Assembly (NCBI RefSeq): GCF_900108335.1
Contig: NZ_FNVT01000002.1
Span: 861,620 to 925,619, forward strand
Reading direction: 5' to 3'
DNA: 64,000 nt
Source: Nonomuraea solani
GTDB lineage: Bacteria > Actinomycetota > Actinomycetes > Streptosporangiales > Streptosporangiaceae
The notes below the pieces were generated by a model. It saw nothing but the letters and a program-made list of their open reading frames with translations. It did no database searches and was not told the DNA's origin. Shown here one piece after another: positions 1 through 9,497 of the stretch (positions within the stretch are counted from its first letter, which is position 1; every line of letters begins with the position of its first letter). The position numbers and the translations under genes were made by a program.

Positions 1-1218
1 GAGCCTAATGGTCACGACCAGTCCTCCACCATCACGCGGCACGGCGGACACATTTCCGCCGTGCGCCTGGACCACCGCACGGACGATGGACAGCCCGAGA
101 CCCGCTCCCTTGGCCGATTCCACGCGGTCCGCATGGAGCCTCCTGAACGGCTCGAACAGGCTGTTCACCTCGTACGCCGGGACGTGCTGTCCCGTGTTGG
201 CCACCTGAACAACCAAGGCACCGTCCACCATTCCCGTTCGGATCCATACTTTTCCGTTTTCGGGAATGTTGTACTTCACCGCGTTCTCCAGCAGGTTGCT
301 GACCGACCGCTCCAGAAGCACGGGATCGCCCACGGTAGGCGCGCTGACCAGTTCGGTGGTGACGGTCACGCCGTGTTCCTCGGCGAACGGAGAGACCTGT
401 TCCACGGCCGTCCTGGCGACGTCCTGGACGTCGAGCGGCTTGCGCACGGCGAGTTCGCGTTCGCTCCTGGCGAGCAGCAGCAATCCCTCGATGAGCTTCT
501 CGTTGCGCGCGTTGACCTCCAGAAGGGTACGGCCGAGCGCTTTGAGATCCGCCGACGCCTCCGGATCGGACAGGGCTATCTCCAGGACCGTCCTGTTGAT
601 CGTGAGGGGGGTGCGCAGTTCGTGGGAGGCGTTGGCCACGAACCTGCGCTGGGTGTCGAAGGCGACGTTGAGCCGGGTGAGCATGGCGTCGAAGGTGTCG
701 GCCAGCTCCTTCAGCTCGTCGTTGGGGCCCTCCAGGGCGATGCGCTGGTGGGCGAGCGTGCTTTCCGACAGCTTGCGGGCCGTGGCGGTCATCTGCGCCA
801 CGGGCTTGAGCGCCCGGTCGGCCACGAAGTAGCCGATGATCAGCGCCAGGATGCCCACGCCCGCCAGCGCGAGGAAGGCGCTGCTGAAGAGCGCGTCCCT
901 GGCGCCGGCGATCGCCAGCTTCTGCCAGTTGCGCCAGGCGATCTGGAGCTCGGCGTCCTGGCTGGGGGGCAGGCCCAGGTCGATGGTCGGCCAAGCCGTG
1001 CTGATGGCGGTGCCGATGATGGCGTACACCGAGAACAGCAGCACGGCCGCCGCCGCGAAGACCAGCGCTCCGTAGGTGAGCGTCAGGCGCCAGCGGATGC
1101 TGAGCTTGGCCGGTAGTTCCTTGACCCGGGCCATCGCGGTCCGCTGCTGGGCCACCGGATGCTCCGGCGGCGGGCCGTCCCAGGCGGGCGGTCCGGTGGG
1201 CGGGGGTGCTTCCTGCAC
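1..1218 (-). CDS. Two-component sensor histidine kinase (C-terminus beyond window)
   Basis: Membrane sensor kinase that would autophosphorylate on His199 and pass phosphate to the response regulator encoded just upstream. On the minus strand the frame shows two membrane segments flanking a short extracytoplasmic loop, a HAMP-like linker, the H-box ASHELRTPL (His199), an N-box with ENAVKYN, and a G-box GAGLGLSIVRAVV near the left edge. The frame is still open at base 1, so only the last residues are missing. I chose GTG at 1218 because AGGAAGG lies 8 bases upstream; ATG at 1254 and GTG at 1296 are in-frame alternatives. It follows the regulator in one operon. The signal sensed cannot be told from sequence. 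Confidence 0.88.
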   Translation of the reverse strand, partial: MQEAPPPTGPPAWDGPPPEHPVAQQRTAMARVKELPAKLSIRWRLTLTYGALVFAAAAVLLFSVYAIIGTAISTAWPTIDLGLPPSQDAELQIAWRNWQKLAIAGARDALFSSAFLALAGVGILALIIGYFVADRALKPVAQMTATARKLSESTLAHQRIALEGPNDELKELADTFDAMLTRLNVAFDTQRRFVANASHELRTPLTINRTVLEIALSDPEASADLKALGRTLLEVNARNEKLIEGLLLLARSERELAVRKPLDVQDVARTAVEQVSPFAEEHGVTVTTELVSAPTVGDPVLLERSVSNLLENAVKYNIPENGKVWIRTGMVDGALVVQVANTGQHVPAYEVNSLFEPFRRLHADRVESAKGAGLGLSIVRAVVQAHGGNVSAVPRDGGGLVVTIRL

Positions 1219-1319
1219 GCGCGTCGCCTTCCTCGCCGAATGCGGGCTGATCATCGGATGCGTCGGGCCCGCTTCGCGCTCCGGCCGATCTGACACGACC
1301 TCGCGCTCTGACCGATCAG

Positions 1320-1973
1320 TCACAACTTGTACCCAACCCCGGGCACAGTCTCGATCACCTGAGGCTCGCCCAGCTTCTTCCGCAGCGTCATCATGGTCAC
1401 CCGGACCACGTTCGTGAAGGGATCGATGTTCTCGTCCCACGCCTTGTCCAGCAGGTCCTCCTGGCTGACCACGGCGCCTTCGGCGCGCATCAGCTCCTCC
1501 AGGACCGCGAACTCCTTCTTGGTCAGCACGACCTCCTTGCCGTCGCGCTCCACCAGCCGCTTGCCCGGGTCGAGCCGGATCCCGGCCCGTTCGAGCACGG
1601 GCGGCAGGGCGGGGGCGGAACGGCGGCCGAGGGCGCGGACCCTGGCGACCAGCTCGATGAACACGAACGGCTTGGCCAGGTAATCGTCGGCCCCCAGGCC
1701 GAGCCCCTCGACCTTGTCGTCCACGTCGCCGGACGCGGTCAGCATGAGGATCCGTGAGGCGGTCCGCTGCTCCACCAGCCGCCGGCACACCTCGTCGCCG
1801 TGCACCACCGGCAGGTCGCGGTCCAGCACGATCACGTCGTAGTCGATGTAGGAGGTCTTTTCGAGGGCGCCACCGCCGTCGTAGGCGACGTCGACCGCCA
1901 TGGCCTCGCGCCGCAGACCGGTCGCGATCGCGTCGGCGAGCACCCGCTCATCCTCAACCACCAGCACTCGCAC
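1320..1973 (-). CDS. OmpR/PhoB-family response regulator
   Basis: DNA-binding response regulator of 217 residues, normal length for the family. The receiver domain (about 1-115) has the acidic pair Glu7/Asp8, phospho-acceptor Asp51, Thr79 and Lys101 in the usual places. The C-terminal winged helix (about 125-217) has the family-typical ending with VPGVGYKL. It is followed on the same strand by the histidine kinase, so the two form a regulator-first operon. No target can be assigned. Confidence 0.95.
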   Translation of the reverse strand: MRVLVVEDERVLADAIATGLRREAMAVDVAYDGGGALEKTSYIDYDVIVLDRDLPVVHGDEVCRRLVEQRTASRILMLTASGDVDDKVEGLGLGADDYLAKPFVFIELVARVRALGRRSAPALPPVLERAGIRLDPGKRLVERDGKEVVLTKKEFAVLEELMRAEGAVVSQEDLLDKAWDENIDPFTNVVRVTMMTLRKKLGEPQVIETVPGVGYKL

Positions 1974-2134
1974 GCCTGGTACACCTCTCTCCGATTCTGG
2001 TCACTCATTCTGTCCATAGCCCCGATAAGCGCACGGTAAGGCATGTTCAGGGGTTGGTGACGCTCCGGCCAGGGAGAGGTTCGCGAAATTCATGTTTCGG
2101 AGGGCGACAAGCCGGGGTATGCCTGCGAGACACT

Positions 2135-2160
2135 CATTGCCCGCACTTCATCCGGCAATG
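2135..2160. repeat. Short inverted repeat upstream of the small gene
   Basis: CATTGCC (2135-2141) and GGCAATG (2154-2160) form perfect 7-base arms around a 12-base centre. It sits about 50 bases before the small gene at 2208 and could be an operator or a leader hairpin. Nothing else identifies it. Confidence 0.3.
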
Positions 2161-2207
2161 GGGAGACTTCGCCCCCACACGGATCGAACCCCTAGAGAGT
2201 AGGTGAG

Positions 2208-2372
2208 ATGGGCGAGTTCACGACCACGATCGAACACCGCCTCGACCAGGCTTATAAGGGCCTTCGGGAGGCCCGCGACGTCGGCGACGAATACCTCGCC
2301 GACACCCTCACCGCCGAGATCGAGGACCTGCGCCGCCTGGCCGACGATCACGGCATCCCGTTGCCCCGCTAG
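2208..2372 (+). CDS. Conserved small actinobacterial protein, function unknown
   Basis: A 54-residue soluble protein starting MGEFTTTIEHRLDQAYKGL and ending HGIPLPR. It is highly charged and predicted almost wholly helical, with heptad-like spacing that would suit a small coiled coil or dimer. AGGTGAG directly precedes the ATG. I recall similar short proteins in other actinomycetes but none with a known role. It is convergent with the monophosphatase gene and the two share a strong terminator. No signal peptide or membrane segment. It is too short for many gene finders but looks real: good ribosome site, actinobacterial codon use, and a terminator right after its stop. Confidence 0.7.
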   Translation: MGEFTTTIEHRLDQAYKGLREARDVGDEYLADTLTAEIEDLRRLADDHGIPLPR

Positions 2373-2385
2373 CCATGTCGTCATG

Positions 2386-2419
2386 GGAAACGGCCGGAGC
2401 AGGGGCTCCGGCCGTTTCC
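2386..2419. terminator. Bidirectional intrinsic-type terminator
   Basis: A perfect 15-base-pair stem (2386-2400 with 2405-2419) closes on a 4-base loop. It lies between the stop of the small plus-strand gene (2372) and the stop of the minus-strand monophosphatase (2431), so it can serve both. There is no clear U-run, as is common for actinobacterial hairpin terminators. Confidence 0.8.
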
Positions 2420-2430
2420 TCAACGGCTCG

Positions 2431-3216
2431 TCAGTCGCGTTCGGGGTCCAGTGAGACCAGCAGGTCGTGCAGTTCCTCGAACAGGCCGGGAGCGGCGCAC
2501 AGCGCGAAGCTCGGGCTGACCGGCCTGCCCTGCAGCCCGCCGAGCCGGGCGCCCGCCTCGGTGGCCACCAGGCCGGCCGCGGCGAAGTCCCACTGGTTGA
2601 CGCCGCGCTCGTAGTAGGCGTCCACCCGGCCCGCGGCCTGCCCGCACATGTCCACGGCGCACGAGCCGCCGCGCCTGATGTCGCGTACGCGCGGCAGCAC
2701 CTCGGCGACCACCTGGCCCTGCACGGCCCGCCTGGTGGCCGAGTAGCCGAACCCGGTCGAGACCAGCGCCTGCGCGAGCGGCACGCCGGTGTTGCAGCGC
2801 AGCCGCTCCGCGCCCAGCCAGGCGCCCTCGCCGAGCGCCGCGGTGTAGACCTCGCCGCGCTGCGGCACGTTGACGACGCCGGCCACGATCCGGCCGCCGA
2901 CCTCGACGGCTATCGACACGGCCCAGTCCGGGAGCCCGTACAGGAAGTTGACGGTGCCGTCGATCGGGTCGACGATCCAGCGCACGTCGGACTCGCCCGG
3001 CTCCTCGCCGCCCTCCTCCCCGAGGATCCTGTCGCCGGGCCTGGCGGCCAGGATGCGCTCGCGGATGAGCTCCTCCGACGCCGTGTCGAGCGTGGTGACC
3101 ACGTCGGTGGGGCTGGACTTGGTCTCGACCGCCGTGGACATCGTGGGCCGCTTGGCGAGGAGCATGTCCCCGGCCTCGCGGGCGATGTCCTCGGCCAGCC
3201 GCAGGAAGTCCGGCAT
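2431..3216 (-). CDS. Inositol monophosphatase family protein
   Basis: Metal-dependent phosphatase of the IMPase/SuhB family, 261 residues, the usual length. The metal-binding signature WIVDPIDGTVNF, the preceding GEEGGEE acidic stretch, and the C-terminal NQWDFAAAGLVATEAGA motif are all present, so it should be active on inositol phosphate or a related sugar phosphate; the exact substrate is not visible. The start ATG (3216) overlaps the stop of the upstream S9 peptidase as TGATG, so the two are translationally coupled. A longer open frame runs upstream but is only a shadow of the peptidase gene. Transcription ends at the hairpin at 2386-2419. Confidence 0.9.
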   Translation of the reverse strand: MPDFLRLAEDIAREAGDMLLAKRPTMSTAVETKSSPTDVVTTLDTASEELIRERILAARPGDRILGEEGGEEPGESDVRWIVDPIDGTVNFLYGLPDWAVSIAVEVGGRIVAGVVNVPQRGEVYTAALGEGAWLGAERLRCNTGVPLAQALVSTGFGYSATRRAVQGQVVAEVLPRVRDIRRGGSCAVDMCGQAAGRVDAYYERGVNQWDFAAAGLVATEAGARLGGLQGRPVSPSFALCAAPGLFEELHDLLVSLDPERD

Positions 3217-5192
3217 CAGGCCACCGAGTCCGGGCGCTTCCAGTCCTGGCCGAGCACGTGCTGGGCCAGGAAGGCGAGGACGGTCTCGTACCAGGCGACG
3301 GCGTTGCCCGGCTTGAGGATCCAGTGGTTCTCGTCGGGGAAGTACAGGAACTTCGAGTCGACCTCGGTGCGCCGCAGGTCCCACCAGAGCCGCAGGGCCT
3401 CGCCGATCGGCACGCGGTAATCCTTGTCGCCGTGGATGACCAGCAGCGGCGTGGTGATCTTGTCGAGGGAGTGGTGCGGGGAGAGCAGCGAGTAGCGCTC
3501 GCCGCCGGGCTCGCCGAACTCGCGCTGCCAGTACATGGAGGCGTCGGTGGTGCCGGCGAACTGGTCGAGGTTCCACAGCGAGGCGTGGGTGACGATGGCC
3601 TTGTAGCGGTCGGTGTGGCCGGCGAGCCAGTTGGCCATGTAGCCGCCGAACGAGCCGCCGAGCGCGGCGACGCGCTCGCTGTCGATGTCGTCCCTGGCCA
3701 GGGCCACGTCCACGATCGCGTCGAGGTCGGCCTGGGTGCGCGGGCCCCAGTTGCCCCAGCCGCGGTCGATCATCTCCTGGCCGTAGCCGGTGGACAGGCA
3801 CGGGTCGGGCATGAGCACGGCGTATCCGTGCTGGGCCATGATCCAGGACTGCCAGCGCCACTGCCAGTCGTTCCACGACGCGACCGGGCCGCCGTGGATG
3901 AACAGCAGGAACGGCGCCGGGTTGTCGGCGGAGGCGCCTTCAGGCAGCGCGAGCCAGCCGCGGACGGTGGCGCCGTCGTCGGTGGTGGCGGAGATCTCGG
4001 TGAGCGTGCCGGGGATCTCGGGGCGCGGGGCGGGCGTGGGCAGGTCGGTGATCTCGCCGGTGGCGACGTCGATCCTGGCCGGGGCGGGGGCCAGGTTGAC
4101 GGCGCTGCGCAGGGCGTACACGAAACGGCCGTCGGGGGACGGGCTGAGGCCGAGGTAGGCGGCGTCGTCCTGGGTCAGCCTGACCGTCTCACCGTCCAGC
4201 GGGACACGGAAGATCGGGCGGCGGCCCTGGTGGTCGGCGGCGACGTAGACGGCCGAGGAGTCGGGCGCCCACTCGACGTTCGCGGGGAACAGGTCGCCTG
4301 CGTACGCGCGGCCCTGGCCGGTGGCCAGGTCGGCGATCCACAGCTCGCTGCGCGCCGAGACGTCCAGCCCCGTGACGCGGTCGCGGGCGCAGGCGATCCT
4401 GGCGCCGTCGGGCGACACGGCGAGCGGGCCGCCGAAGTCGTAGCCGTCCTCGGTGAGCAGCACACGGCGCTCGCCGGTGGCGACGTCGATGGCCACCAGG
4501 TCGGTACGCGACTCGCCCTTCGCCAGGTACGTGGTCCACGTGGAGATCAAGGTGGCGCCGTCGGGGGTCAGCTCGAACCCGGCCTCGCGCAGCGCGTCAC
4601 CCGCGTCGGGGGTCAGGTCGCGCACGTCCTCCAGGCGGTCGTCGCCGAGCCTGGCCGCGAACAGGCGTGTGCGCCCCGGGCCGAGGTCGTGGTCCCAGTA
4701 GCGCACCGGGTAGCCCTCGTGCAGGATGGCGCTGATCCCGGCGTCCTTGCGGGCCTTGCGCTTGTCCGCGTCGGCCGACTCCTCGCCGTCGAGCACGTCG
4801 GCGGCGAACACCACCACGTCGCCCACCGTGCGCACGGCGCCGATGCCACCGGCGCGGGTGGCCACCTGGCGGGCCTCGCCGCCCGCCCGGGGCAGCAGCC
4901 ACAGCGCGGGGACCTCCTCGCCGGGCTCCTTGACGGTGGGGTCGGGCCGGGAGGAGGTGAACAGCACGTCTCCGGCGGCGGTGAAGACCGCGGCGGACTC
5001 GCCCTTGGCCGACCTGGTCAGCCGGTACGGCTCGCCGTCCACGGGGATCGCCCAGAGCGCGGTGCCGAAGGACTTGCCATCGGGGTTGAGAGACTGGACC
5101 ACCGAGACCAGTCTGGAACCATCGGGCGAAAGCCGCAGCGAGAGAACCCGGGGAATGGACACATAGTCACGTATGTCGTTGAATGCGCTCAC
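3216..5192 (-). CDS. S9-family (prolyl oligopeptidase-like) serine peptidase
   Basis: Cytoplasmic serine peptidase of 658 residues with a WD40/beta-propeller-like N-terminal half (repeated SPDG turns) and an alpha/beta-hydrolase C-terminal half. The nucleophile Ser514 lies in GGSFGGYM; Asp591 in HGDKDYRVP and His623 in PDENHW complete the triad. This layout fits acylaminoacyl-peptidase or dipeptidyl-peptidase-like members. No signal peptide. The start is GTG at 5192, seven bases after a minus-strand TAGGTT, which suggests a leaderless mRNA. It is divergent from hemH with only 55 bases between, and overlaps the monophosphatase downstream. Confidence 0.92.
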   Translation of the reverse strand: MSAFNDIRDYVSIPRVLSLRLSPDGSRLVSVVQSLNPDGKSFGTALWAIPVDGEPYRLTRSAKGESAAVFTAAGDVLFTSSRPDPTVKEPGEEVPALWLLPRAGGEARQVATRAGGIGAVRTVGDVVVFAADVLDGEESADADKRKARKDAGISAILHEGYPVRYWDHDLGPGRTRLFAARLGDDRLEDVRDLTPDAGDALREAGFELTPDGATLISTWTTYLAKGESRTDLVAIDVATGERRVLLTEDGYDFGGPLAVSPDGARIACARDRVTGLDVSARSELWIADLATGQGRAYAGDLFPANVEWAPDSSAVYVAADHQGRRPIFRVPLDGETVRLTQDDAAYLGLSPSPDGRFVYALRSAVNLAPAPARIDVATGEITDLPTPAPRPEIPGTLTEISATTDDGATVRGWLALPEGASADNPAPFLLFIHGGPVASWNDWQWRWQSWIMAQHGYAVLMPDPCLSTGYGQEMIDRGWGNWGPRTQADLDAIVDVALARDDIDSERVAALGGSFGGYMANWLAGHTDRYKAIVTHASLWNLDQFAGTTDASMYWQREFGEPGGERYSLLSPHHSLDKITTPLLVIHGDKDYRVPIGEALRLWWDLRRTEVDSKFLYFPDENHWILKPGNAVAWYETVLAFLAQHVLGQDWKRPDSVA

Positions 5193-5199
5193 TCGATCG

Positions 5200-5205
5200 A
5201 ACCTA
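5200..5205 (-). promoter_or_regulatory. Probable -10 element of the S9 peptidase (leaderless)
   Basis: TAGGTT on the minus strand ends 7 bases before the GTG start, the spacing expected when transcription begins at the start codon. No ribosome site precedes this GTG. No good -35 box is visible. Confidence 0.45.
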
Positions 5206-5235
5206 CCTCGGGGAGCGACCGCCCGTACCCCTGAA

Positions 5236-5241
5236 TAAGGT
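5236..5241 (+). promoter_or_regulatory. Probable -10 element of hemH (leaderless)
   Basis: TAAGGT ends 6 bases before the GTG start of hemH, and no Shine-Dalgarno sequence is present, so a leaderless transcript is likely. It lies within the 55-base divergent spacer shared with the peptidase gene. Confidence 0.45.
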
Positions 5242-5247
5242 GGTCAC

Positions 5248-6207
5248 GTGGGAAATTACGACGCCTTGCTCCTCCTGTCTTTCGGTGGCCCCGAGGGCCC
5301 CGATGACGTGATGCCGTTCCTGGAGAACGTCGTGCGCGGACGGGGCGTGCCGCGTGAGCGGCTGCTCGAAGTGGCCGAGCACTACCAGGGCTTCGGCGGG
5401 GTCAGCCCGATCAACGGGCAGAACCGCGACCTGCTCCAGGCCCTGGGCCCGGTGGCCGGCGTGCCGGTCTACTGGGGCAACCGCAACTGGCACCCGTTCG
5501 GCGAGGACACGGTGCGTCAGATGAAGGCCGACGGGGTCGGGAAGGCGGCCGTGTTCGCCACCTCGGCGTTCGCGGGCTATTCGAGCTGCCGTCAATACTA
5601 CGAGGACATCGCGAGGATCTCCGTCGAGGGCGGTCCCGAGCTGGTCAAGATGCGGCACTACGGCGAGCACCCCGGGTTCGTGGCGGCGATGGCCGACCAC
5701 ACCCGCGCGGCGCTGGAGCGGCTCGGCCGCGACGACGCCCGGCTGGTGTTCACCGCCCACAGCATCCCGGTCTCCATGGCCGAGACCGCGGGCCCGTCCG
5801 GCGGGCTCTACGAGGCGCAGTTGCGCAGGAGCGCCGAGCTGGTCAGCCGGGCGCTCGGCCGCACCGAGCCGTGGGACCTGGTGTGGCAGTCGCGCAGCGG
5901 GCCGCCGCAGGTGCCGTGGCTGGAGCCCGACGTCTGCGACCACCTGCGCAAGATCGACGCGCCGGCCGTCGTGCTGGTGCCGATCGGGTTCGTCTCCGAT
6001 CACATGGAGGTCGTCTACGACCTCGACACCGAGGCCAGGGACGTGGCGGCCGGGCTGGGCCTGCCGCTGGAGCGGGCGGCCACGGCGGGCACGCATCCGC
6101 GGTTCGTCCAGATGGTGCGCGAGCTGATGGACGAGCCCGAGCCGGTGGCGTGCGCGCTCACCTGCTGCCCGCCTCCGCGCCGGCGTCCTCAGGCGTCTCA
6201 GGCATAG
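5248..6207 (+). CDS. hemH: Ferrochelatase (coproporphyrin III type)
   Basis: Inserts iron into a porphyrin in haem synthesis; in actinobacteria the substrate is coproporphyrin III (also called CpfC), which is family knowledge rather than something visible here. The 319-residue protein opens with [19 protein letters not shown] and has the [11 protein letters not shown] and [11 protein letters not shown] blocks and the AHSIP motif with the catalytic His. Cys114 and the C-terminal Cys302, Cys306 and Cys307 suggest a [2Fe-2S] cluster like that of other actinobacterial ferrochelatases. Its 3' end overlaps the convergent transglycosylase gene by 10 bases. Start GTG at 5248, leaderless by the -10 position. 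Confidence 0.95.
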   Translation: MGNYDALLLLSFGGPEGPDDVMPFLENVVRGRGVPRERLLEVAEHYQGFGGVSPINGQNRDLLQALGPVAGVPVYWGNRNWHPFGEDTVRQMKADGVGKAAVFATSAFAGYSSCRQYYEDIARISVEGGPELVKMRHYGEHPGFVAAMADHTRAALERLGRDDARLVFTAHSIPVSMAETAGPSGGLYEAQLRRSAELVSRALGRTEPWDLVWQSRSGPPQVPWLEPDVCDHLRKIDAPAVVLVPIGFVSDHMEVVYDLDTEARDVAAGLGLPLERAATAGTHPRFVQMVRELMDEPEPVACALTCCPPPRRRPQASQA

Positions 6208-7388
6208 GTCTTGGCGTAGGCGTCGGCGATGCCCATGACCTTGTTCACGTAGTCCCACGAGTGGTTGTAGAACCAGATCGCCTTGCGCAGCCGTTCGCCG
6301 CCCTGCCCGGCCTTGTTGGCGCACAGGTAGTTGGCCGCGCCGGGCACCGCGTCGTACGGGCTCCAGATGTCCTTCTTGCCGTCCCCGTCGCCGTCGACGC
6401 CGTAGTGCTTCCAGGTGGCGGGCATGAACTGCATGGGCCCGAGCGCGCCCGCGCTCGACGGCCCGTTGTTGCGCCCGTGGCTGCTCTCCACCTGCCCGAT
6501 CGCGGCCAGCACCGTCCAGGACAGGCCGGGGCAGCGGGTGGCGGCGGCCTTGTAGAGCTCCAGATAGCTGCCGGGGCGGCCGACGTTGACCTGTTGCGGC
6601 TGCTGCTGCTCGGGCTCCTGCCGCTTGACAGCGCGCTCGGCGGCATCGAGCATGACGACCTGGGCGTTCTTGCCGAGCAGCTTGCGCACCCCGGCCTCGC
6701 TGATCTTGCCGGGCTTGCCGTGCAGGAGCACCGCGACGCCGGGCGCGAACCCCAGCGACCTGCCCAGGTCGGCGCTCACGAGGCCGTCCACGCCCTTGAG
6801 CCCGAGCGGGGCCGAGGCCGCGACGCGCAGCCTGGGGCCGCCGTCCACCTGGTAGACGGCGCCCAGGATCATCCCGAGCCGGCGCATGGAGGCGGTGTCG
6901 GCCACCAGCTCACCCCTGGCCAGCGCGCTCCACACGGCGGGCTGGTCGGCGACCGGCTGCGGGGTCCAGGAGCGGAAGTCGGCCGGGTTCACGGCCAGCA
7001 GGTTGAGCCCGGTGCCCGACACCTTGACCGCGCCCGCGTCCACCACGATCACCTTCTGCACATGCTTCAGCTCGCCGAGGCGGAACCTGGCCTGCTTGGG
7101 CACGGCGCCCGGGGCGACCGCCAGGATGCGCGGCGGTGTCGAGGTCACTCCCGGGCCGCCCTGCCCGAAGTCCTGGACCGGCTCGGCCGTGGGGACGATC
7201 TGGTCGAGGCGCGGGGCGGCCGACGGCTGGGAACGCGGCTGTCTGCGTACGGGCTCCTGCGCGGTGGTTTTGACCACGTCGTCGCCCAGGATCAGCACGA
7301 GGCCGCCGGCGCCCGCGGTGACCGCGAGCACGGCGATGACCATGAGCATGACCGCACGGAACGAGGGAAGACCGGACACTCGGGACAC
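6198..7388 (-). CDS. Membrane-anchored lytic murein transglycosylase
   Basis: Cleaves peptidoglycan glycan strands, leaving 1,6-anhydro-MurNAc ends. The 396-residue protein has an uncleaved-type N-terminal membrane segment (about 12-33), a 200-residue variable extracytoplasmic region, and a C-terminal SLT-type lysozyme fold. The catalytic Glu301 lies in GQVESSHGR; the downstream [13 protein letters not shown] block and the [17 protein letters not shown] stretch are typical of the actinobacterial MltB/SLT2-like group. The middle region ([14 protein letters not shown], then DRPAVWS-like text) is not a domain I can name. It is convergent with hemH and its promoter faces the MFS gene. Confidence 0.88.
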   Translation of the reverse strand: MSRVSGLPSFRAVMLMVIAVLAVTAGAGGLVLILGDDVVKTTAQEPVRRQPRSQPSAAPRLDQIVPTAEPVQDFGQGGPGVTSTPPRILAVAPGAVPKQARFRLGELKHVQKVIVVDAGAVKVSGTGLNLLAVNPADFRSWTPQPVADQPAVWSALARGELVADTASMRRLGMILGAVYQVDGGPRLRVAASAPLGLKGVDGLVSADLGRSLGFAPGVAVLLHGKPGKISEAGVRKLLGKNAQVVMLDAAERAVKRQEPEQQQPQQVNVGRPGSYLELYKAAATRCPGLSWTVLAAIGQVESSHGRNNGPSSAGALGPMQFMPATWKHYGVDGDGDGKKDIWSPYDAVPGAANYLCANKAGQGGERLRKAIWFYNHSWDYVNKVMGIADAYAKTYA

Positions 7389-7471
7389 GTTAACTCACGG
7401 CAGCGCCAAATCACTTGCCATTCGGACATACGGTGCGCAATGGTTAGCTGCTTGAGTAAGGGGGAAATGGC

Positions 7472-8674
7472 GTGGTCGGGCCTTACCGGGGGTTGTTCGA
7501 GAGGCCCGGAGTCAAAGCGTTCGTCGTGGCCGGGCTCATCGGCCGGATGCCGATGTCCATGCTGGGCATCGGGATCATCCTGCTGATCTCCACGCTCACC
7601 GGAAACTACGCCACCGCCGGCGCCGTCGCCGCCACCTCCAACGTCGCCTTCGCCGTCGCCGCCCCGCTGCTGGGCCGGCTGGCCGACAGGTTCGGTCAGG
7701 GGCGGGTGATCCCGCCGTGCGCCGTGCTGAACGCGGCCGCGCTGATCGCCCTGATGCTCTTCGCCGGGTTCGGGCTGCCCGAGTGGACCCTGTACGCCTC
7801 CGGCCTGCTGGTCGGCGCCACCTCGCTGTCGATCGGCTCGATGGTGCGGGCCCGCTGGTCCGCGCTCTACGGCGGCTCTGGCCGGCTGCACACCGCGTTC
7901 GCGTTCGAGTCCGTGGCCGACGAGGTCGTCTTCGTCACCGGGCCCGCGCTGGTCACCGTGCTGGCGACCGCGGTGAACCCGTACGCGGGCCTGATCGTGG
8001 CCCTGGTCTGCATGCTGGGCGGCTGCCTCGCGCTGGCGGCGCAGCGCGGCACGCAGCCGCCGGTCCAGCCGGTCAAGTCGGCGTCGGGCACGCCGATCCT
8101 GATTCCCGGCATCGCGCTGCTGGCCGGTGTCTTCCTGGCGATGGGCGCGATCTTCGGCTCGATCGACCTGATCACGGTGGCCTACGCCGAGGAGCACGGG
8201 GTGAAGGGGGCCGCGGGGTTCCTGCTGGCCTCGTTCGCGGGCGGGTCGATGGTGTCGGGGCTCTGGTTCGGCTCGCGCAACTGGCGGATCTCGTTGCGGG
8301 CGCGGTTCGTGCGGTCGCTGGCCCTGTTCATGGTGGGGCTGGTGCCGATCGTGTTCATCGACCAGCCGTGGATCATGGCGGGGGCGCTGTTCCTGGCCGG
8401 TTTCGCCATCTCCCCGACGCTCATCACGGGCTTCTCGCTCACCGAGAGGCTGGTGCCGCCGGCGCTGCTCACCGAGGGCATGGCCTGGATCTCGACCGCG
8501 ATCGGGTTCGGTGTGGCGGCGGGCGCGGCGGTGGGCGGCAGGCTCACGGAGACGTACGGGGCGAGTGGCGCGTACCTGTTCTCCGTCGGCGCGGCAGTCG
8601 TCGCGGTGGTCGTGGGGATCGGAGGTTCGGGTTTGCTGAGACTTCCCGAGGCTGCTTCACCCGCCAAGAGCTGA
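7472..8674 (+). CDS. MFS transporter
   Basis: Major facilitator superfamily permease, 400 residues, with about 12 hydrophobic segments. Between segments 2 and 3 it has the loop LLGRLADRFGQGRV, which matches the MFS A-motif (G-x-L-a-D-r-x-G-r-r). Its closest look-alikes are actinobacterial MFS proteins with no known substrate; drug or metabolite export is a guess. Start GTG at 7472 follows AAGGGGGAAA. It is transcribed alone, 55 bases before the deacetylase gene, with which it may be co-transcribed. Confidence 0.87.
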   Translation: MVGPYRGLFERPGVKAFVVAGLIGRMPMSMLGIGIILLISTLTGNYATAGAVAATSNVAFAVAAPLLGRLADRFGQGRVIPPCAVLNAAALIALMLFAGFGLPEWTLYASGLLVGATSLSIGSMVRARWSALYGGSGRLHTAFAFESVADEVVFVTGPALVTVLATAVNPYAGLIVALVCMLGGCLALAAQRGTQPPVQPVKSASGTPILIPGIALLAGVFLAMGAIFGSIDLITVAYAEEHGVKGAAGFLLASFAGGSMVSGLWFGSRNWRISLRARFVRSLALFMVGLVPIVFIDQPWIMAGALFLAGFAISPTLITGFSLTERLVPPALLTEGMAWISTAIGFGVAAGAAVGGRLTETYGASGAYLFSVGAAVVAVVVGIGGSGLLRLPEAASPAKS

Positions 8675-8728
8675 TCCGCTACGGTCGGGACATCCCTCGC
8701 AACACCCATCACACTGGAAGCACTAGTT

Positions 8729-9454
8729 ATGTCCCGACAAATGAGTTCACTGCTAGCTATCGCGGCTGTTTGCGTCACCCTCACCCCCGCACCCGCATTC
8801 GCCGCTCAGACCCCCAAGAAGGCGCCCGTCGACTGTGAGCAGGTCAAGTGCATCGCCTTGACCTTCGATGACGGGCCCGGCAAGTACGCCGGCACGCTGC
8901 TCGACACGTTGAAGAAGTACGACGCCAAGGCGACGTTCTTCCTCGAAGGCCAGTACGTGAAGAGCCGCCCCGCCTACGTCAAGCGCATGGTCGCCGAGGG
9001 CCACGAAGTCGGCAACCACAGCTACAGCCACCCCGACTTCACCAAGAGCGAGGCGGCGACGATCAAGAGCGAGATCCAGAAGACCCAGGACGAGGTGAAG
9101 AAGGCGGCGGGTGTCGAGCCCAAGCTGCTGCGCCCGCCGTACGGCATGGCCGACCTGCAGGTCTCCGACATCGCCGCCGAGTTCGGGATGCCGATGGTCC
9201 TCTGGACCGCGGGCTCCGAGGACTGGAAGACCAAGGACGTCAAGGCCATCCAGAAGCAGACCCTGGCCGTGGCGCAGCAGAACGGCATCATCCTCATGCA
9301 CGACTGGGTGAAGCAGACGGTCGACGGCATGCCCTCGCTCATCAAGACCCTCAAGAACAAGGGCTACCACCTGGTCACCGTGTCCGAGGTGATCAAGAAG
9401 GAGAACCTGGAGCCCGGCGACATCTACCCCGTTCCCGCGGGCTGGGAGAAGTGA
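8729..9454 (+). CDS. Secreted polysaccharide deacetylase (NodB/CE4 family)
   Basis: Exported CE4 esterase, probably removing acetyl groups from peptidoglycan or another GlcNAc polymer. A signal peptide (about 1-26, ending APAFAA) precedes the NodB domain. The five CE4 motifs are visible: TFDDGP with Asp47/Asp48, HSYSHPD with zinc ligands His97 and His101, RPPYG, the W-T-A-G block, and LMHDW near the C-terminus with the catalytic His. At 241 residues it is a minimal single-domain enzyme. Two Cys (36, 41) flank the first motif and may form a disulfide. Start ATG at 8729 follows GGAAG. Wall-related neighbours (the transglycosylase) fit the role. Confidence 0.93.
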   Translation: MSRQMSSLLAIAAVCVTLTPAPAFAAQTPKKAPVDCEQVKCIALTFDDGPGKYAGTLLDTLKKYDAKATFFLEGQYVKSRPAYVKRMVAEGHEVGNHSYSHPDFTKSEAATIKSEIQKTQDEVKKAAGVEPKLLRPPYGMADLQVSDIAAEFGMPMVLWTAGSEDWKTKDVKAIQKQTLAVAQQNGIILMHDWVKQTVDGMPSLIKTLKNKGYHLVTVSEVIKKENLEPGDIYPVPAGWEK

Positions 9455-9497
9455 GTATCGTTCGCGTCTGACGGAACGAAGCTCTGGAGGGGTGCTC

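Noticed and set aside
32..994. Minus-strand 320-codon frame in the histidine kinase region
   Set aside because: It is a different frame from the real kinase, whose H-, N- and G-boxes read in the frame still open at base 1.
2161..2200. tRNA T-arm-like text (GGATCGAACCCC) before the small gene
   Set aside because: It lacks the GGTTCGAATCC consensus in either orientation and no cloverleaf can be drawn around it.
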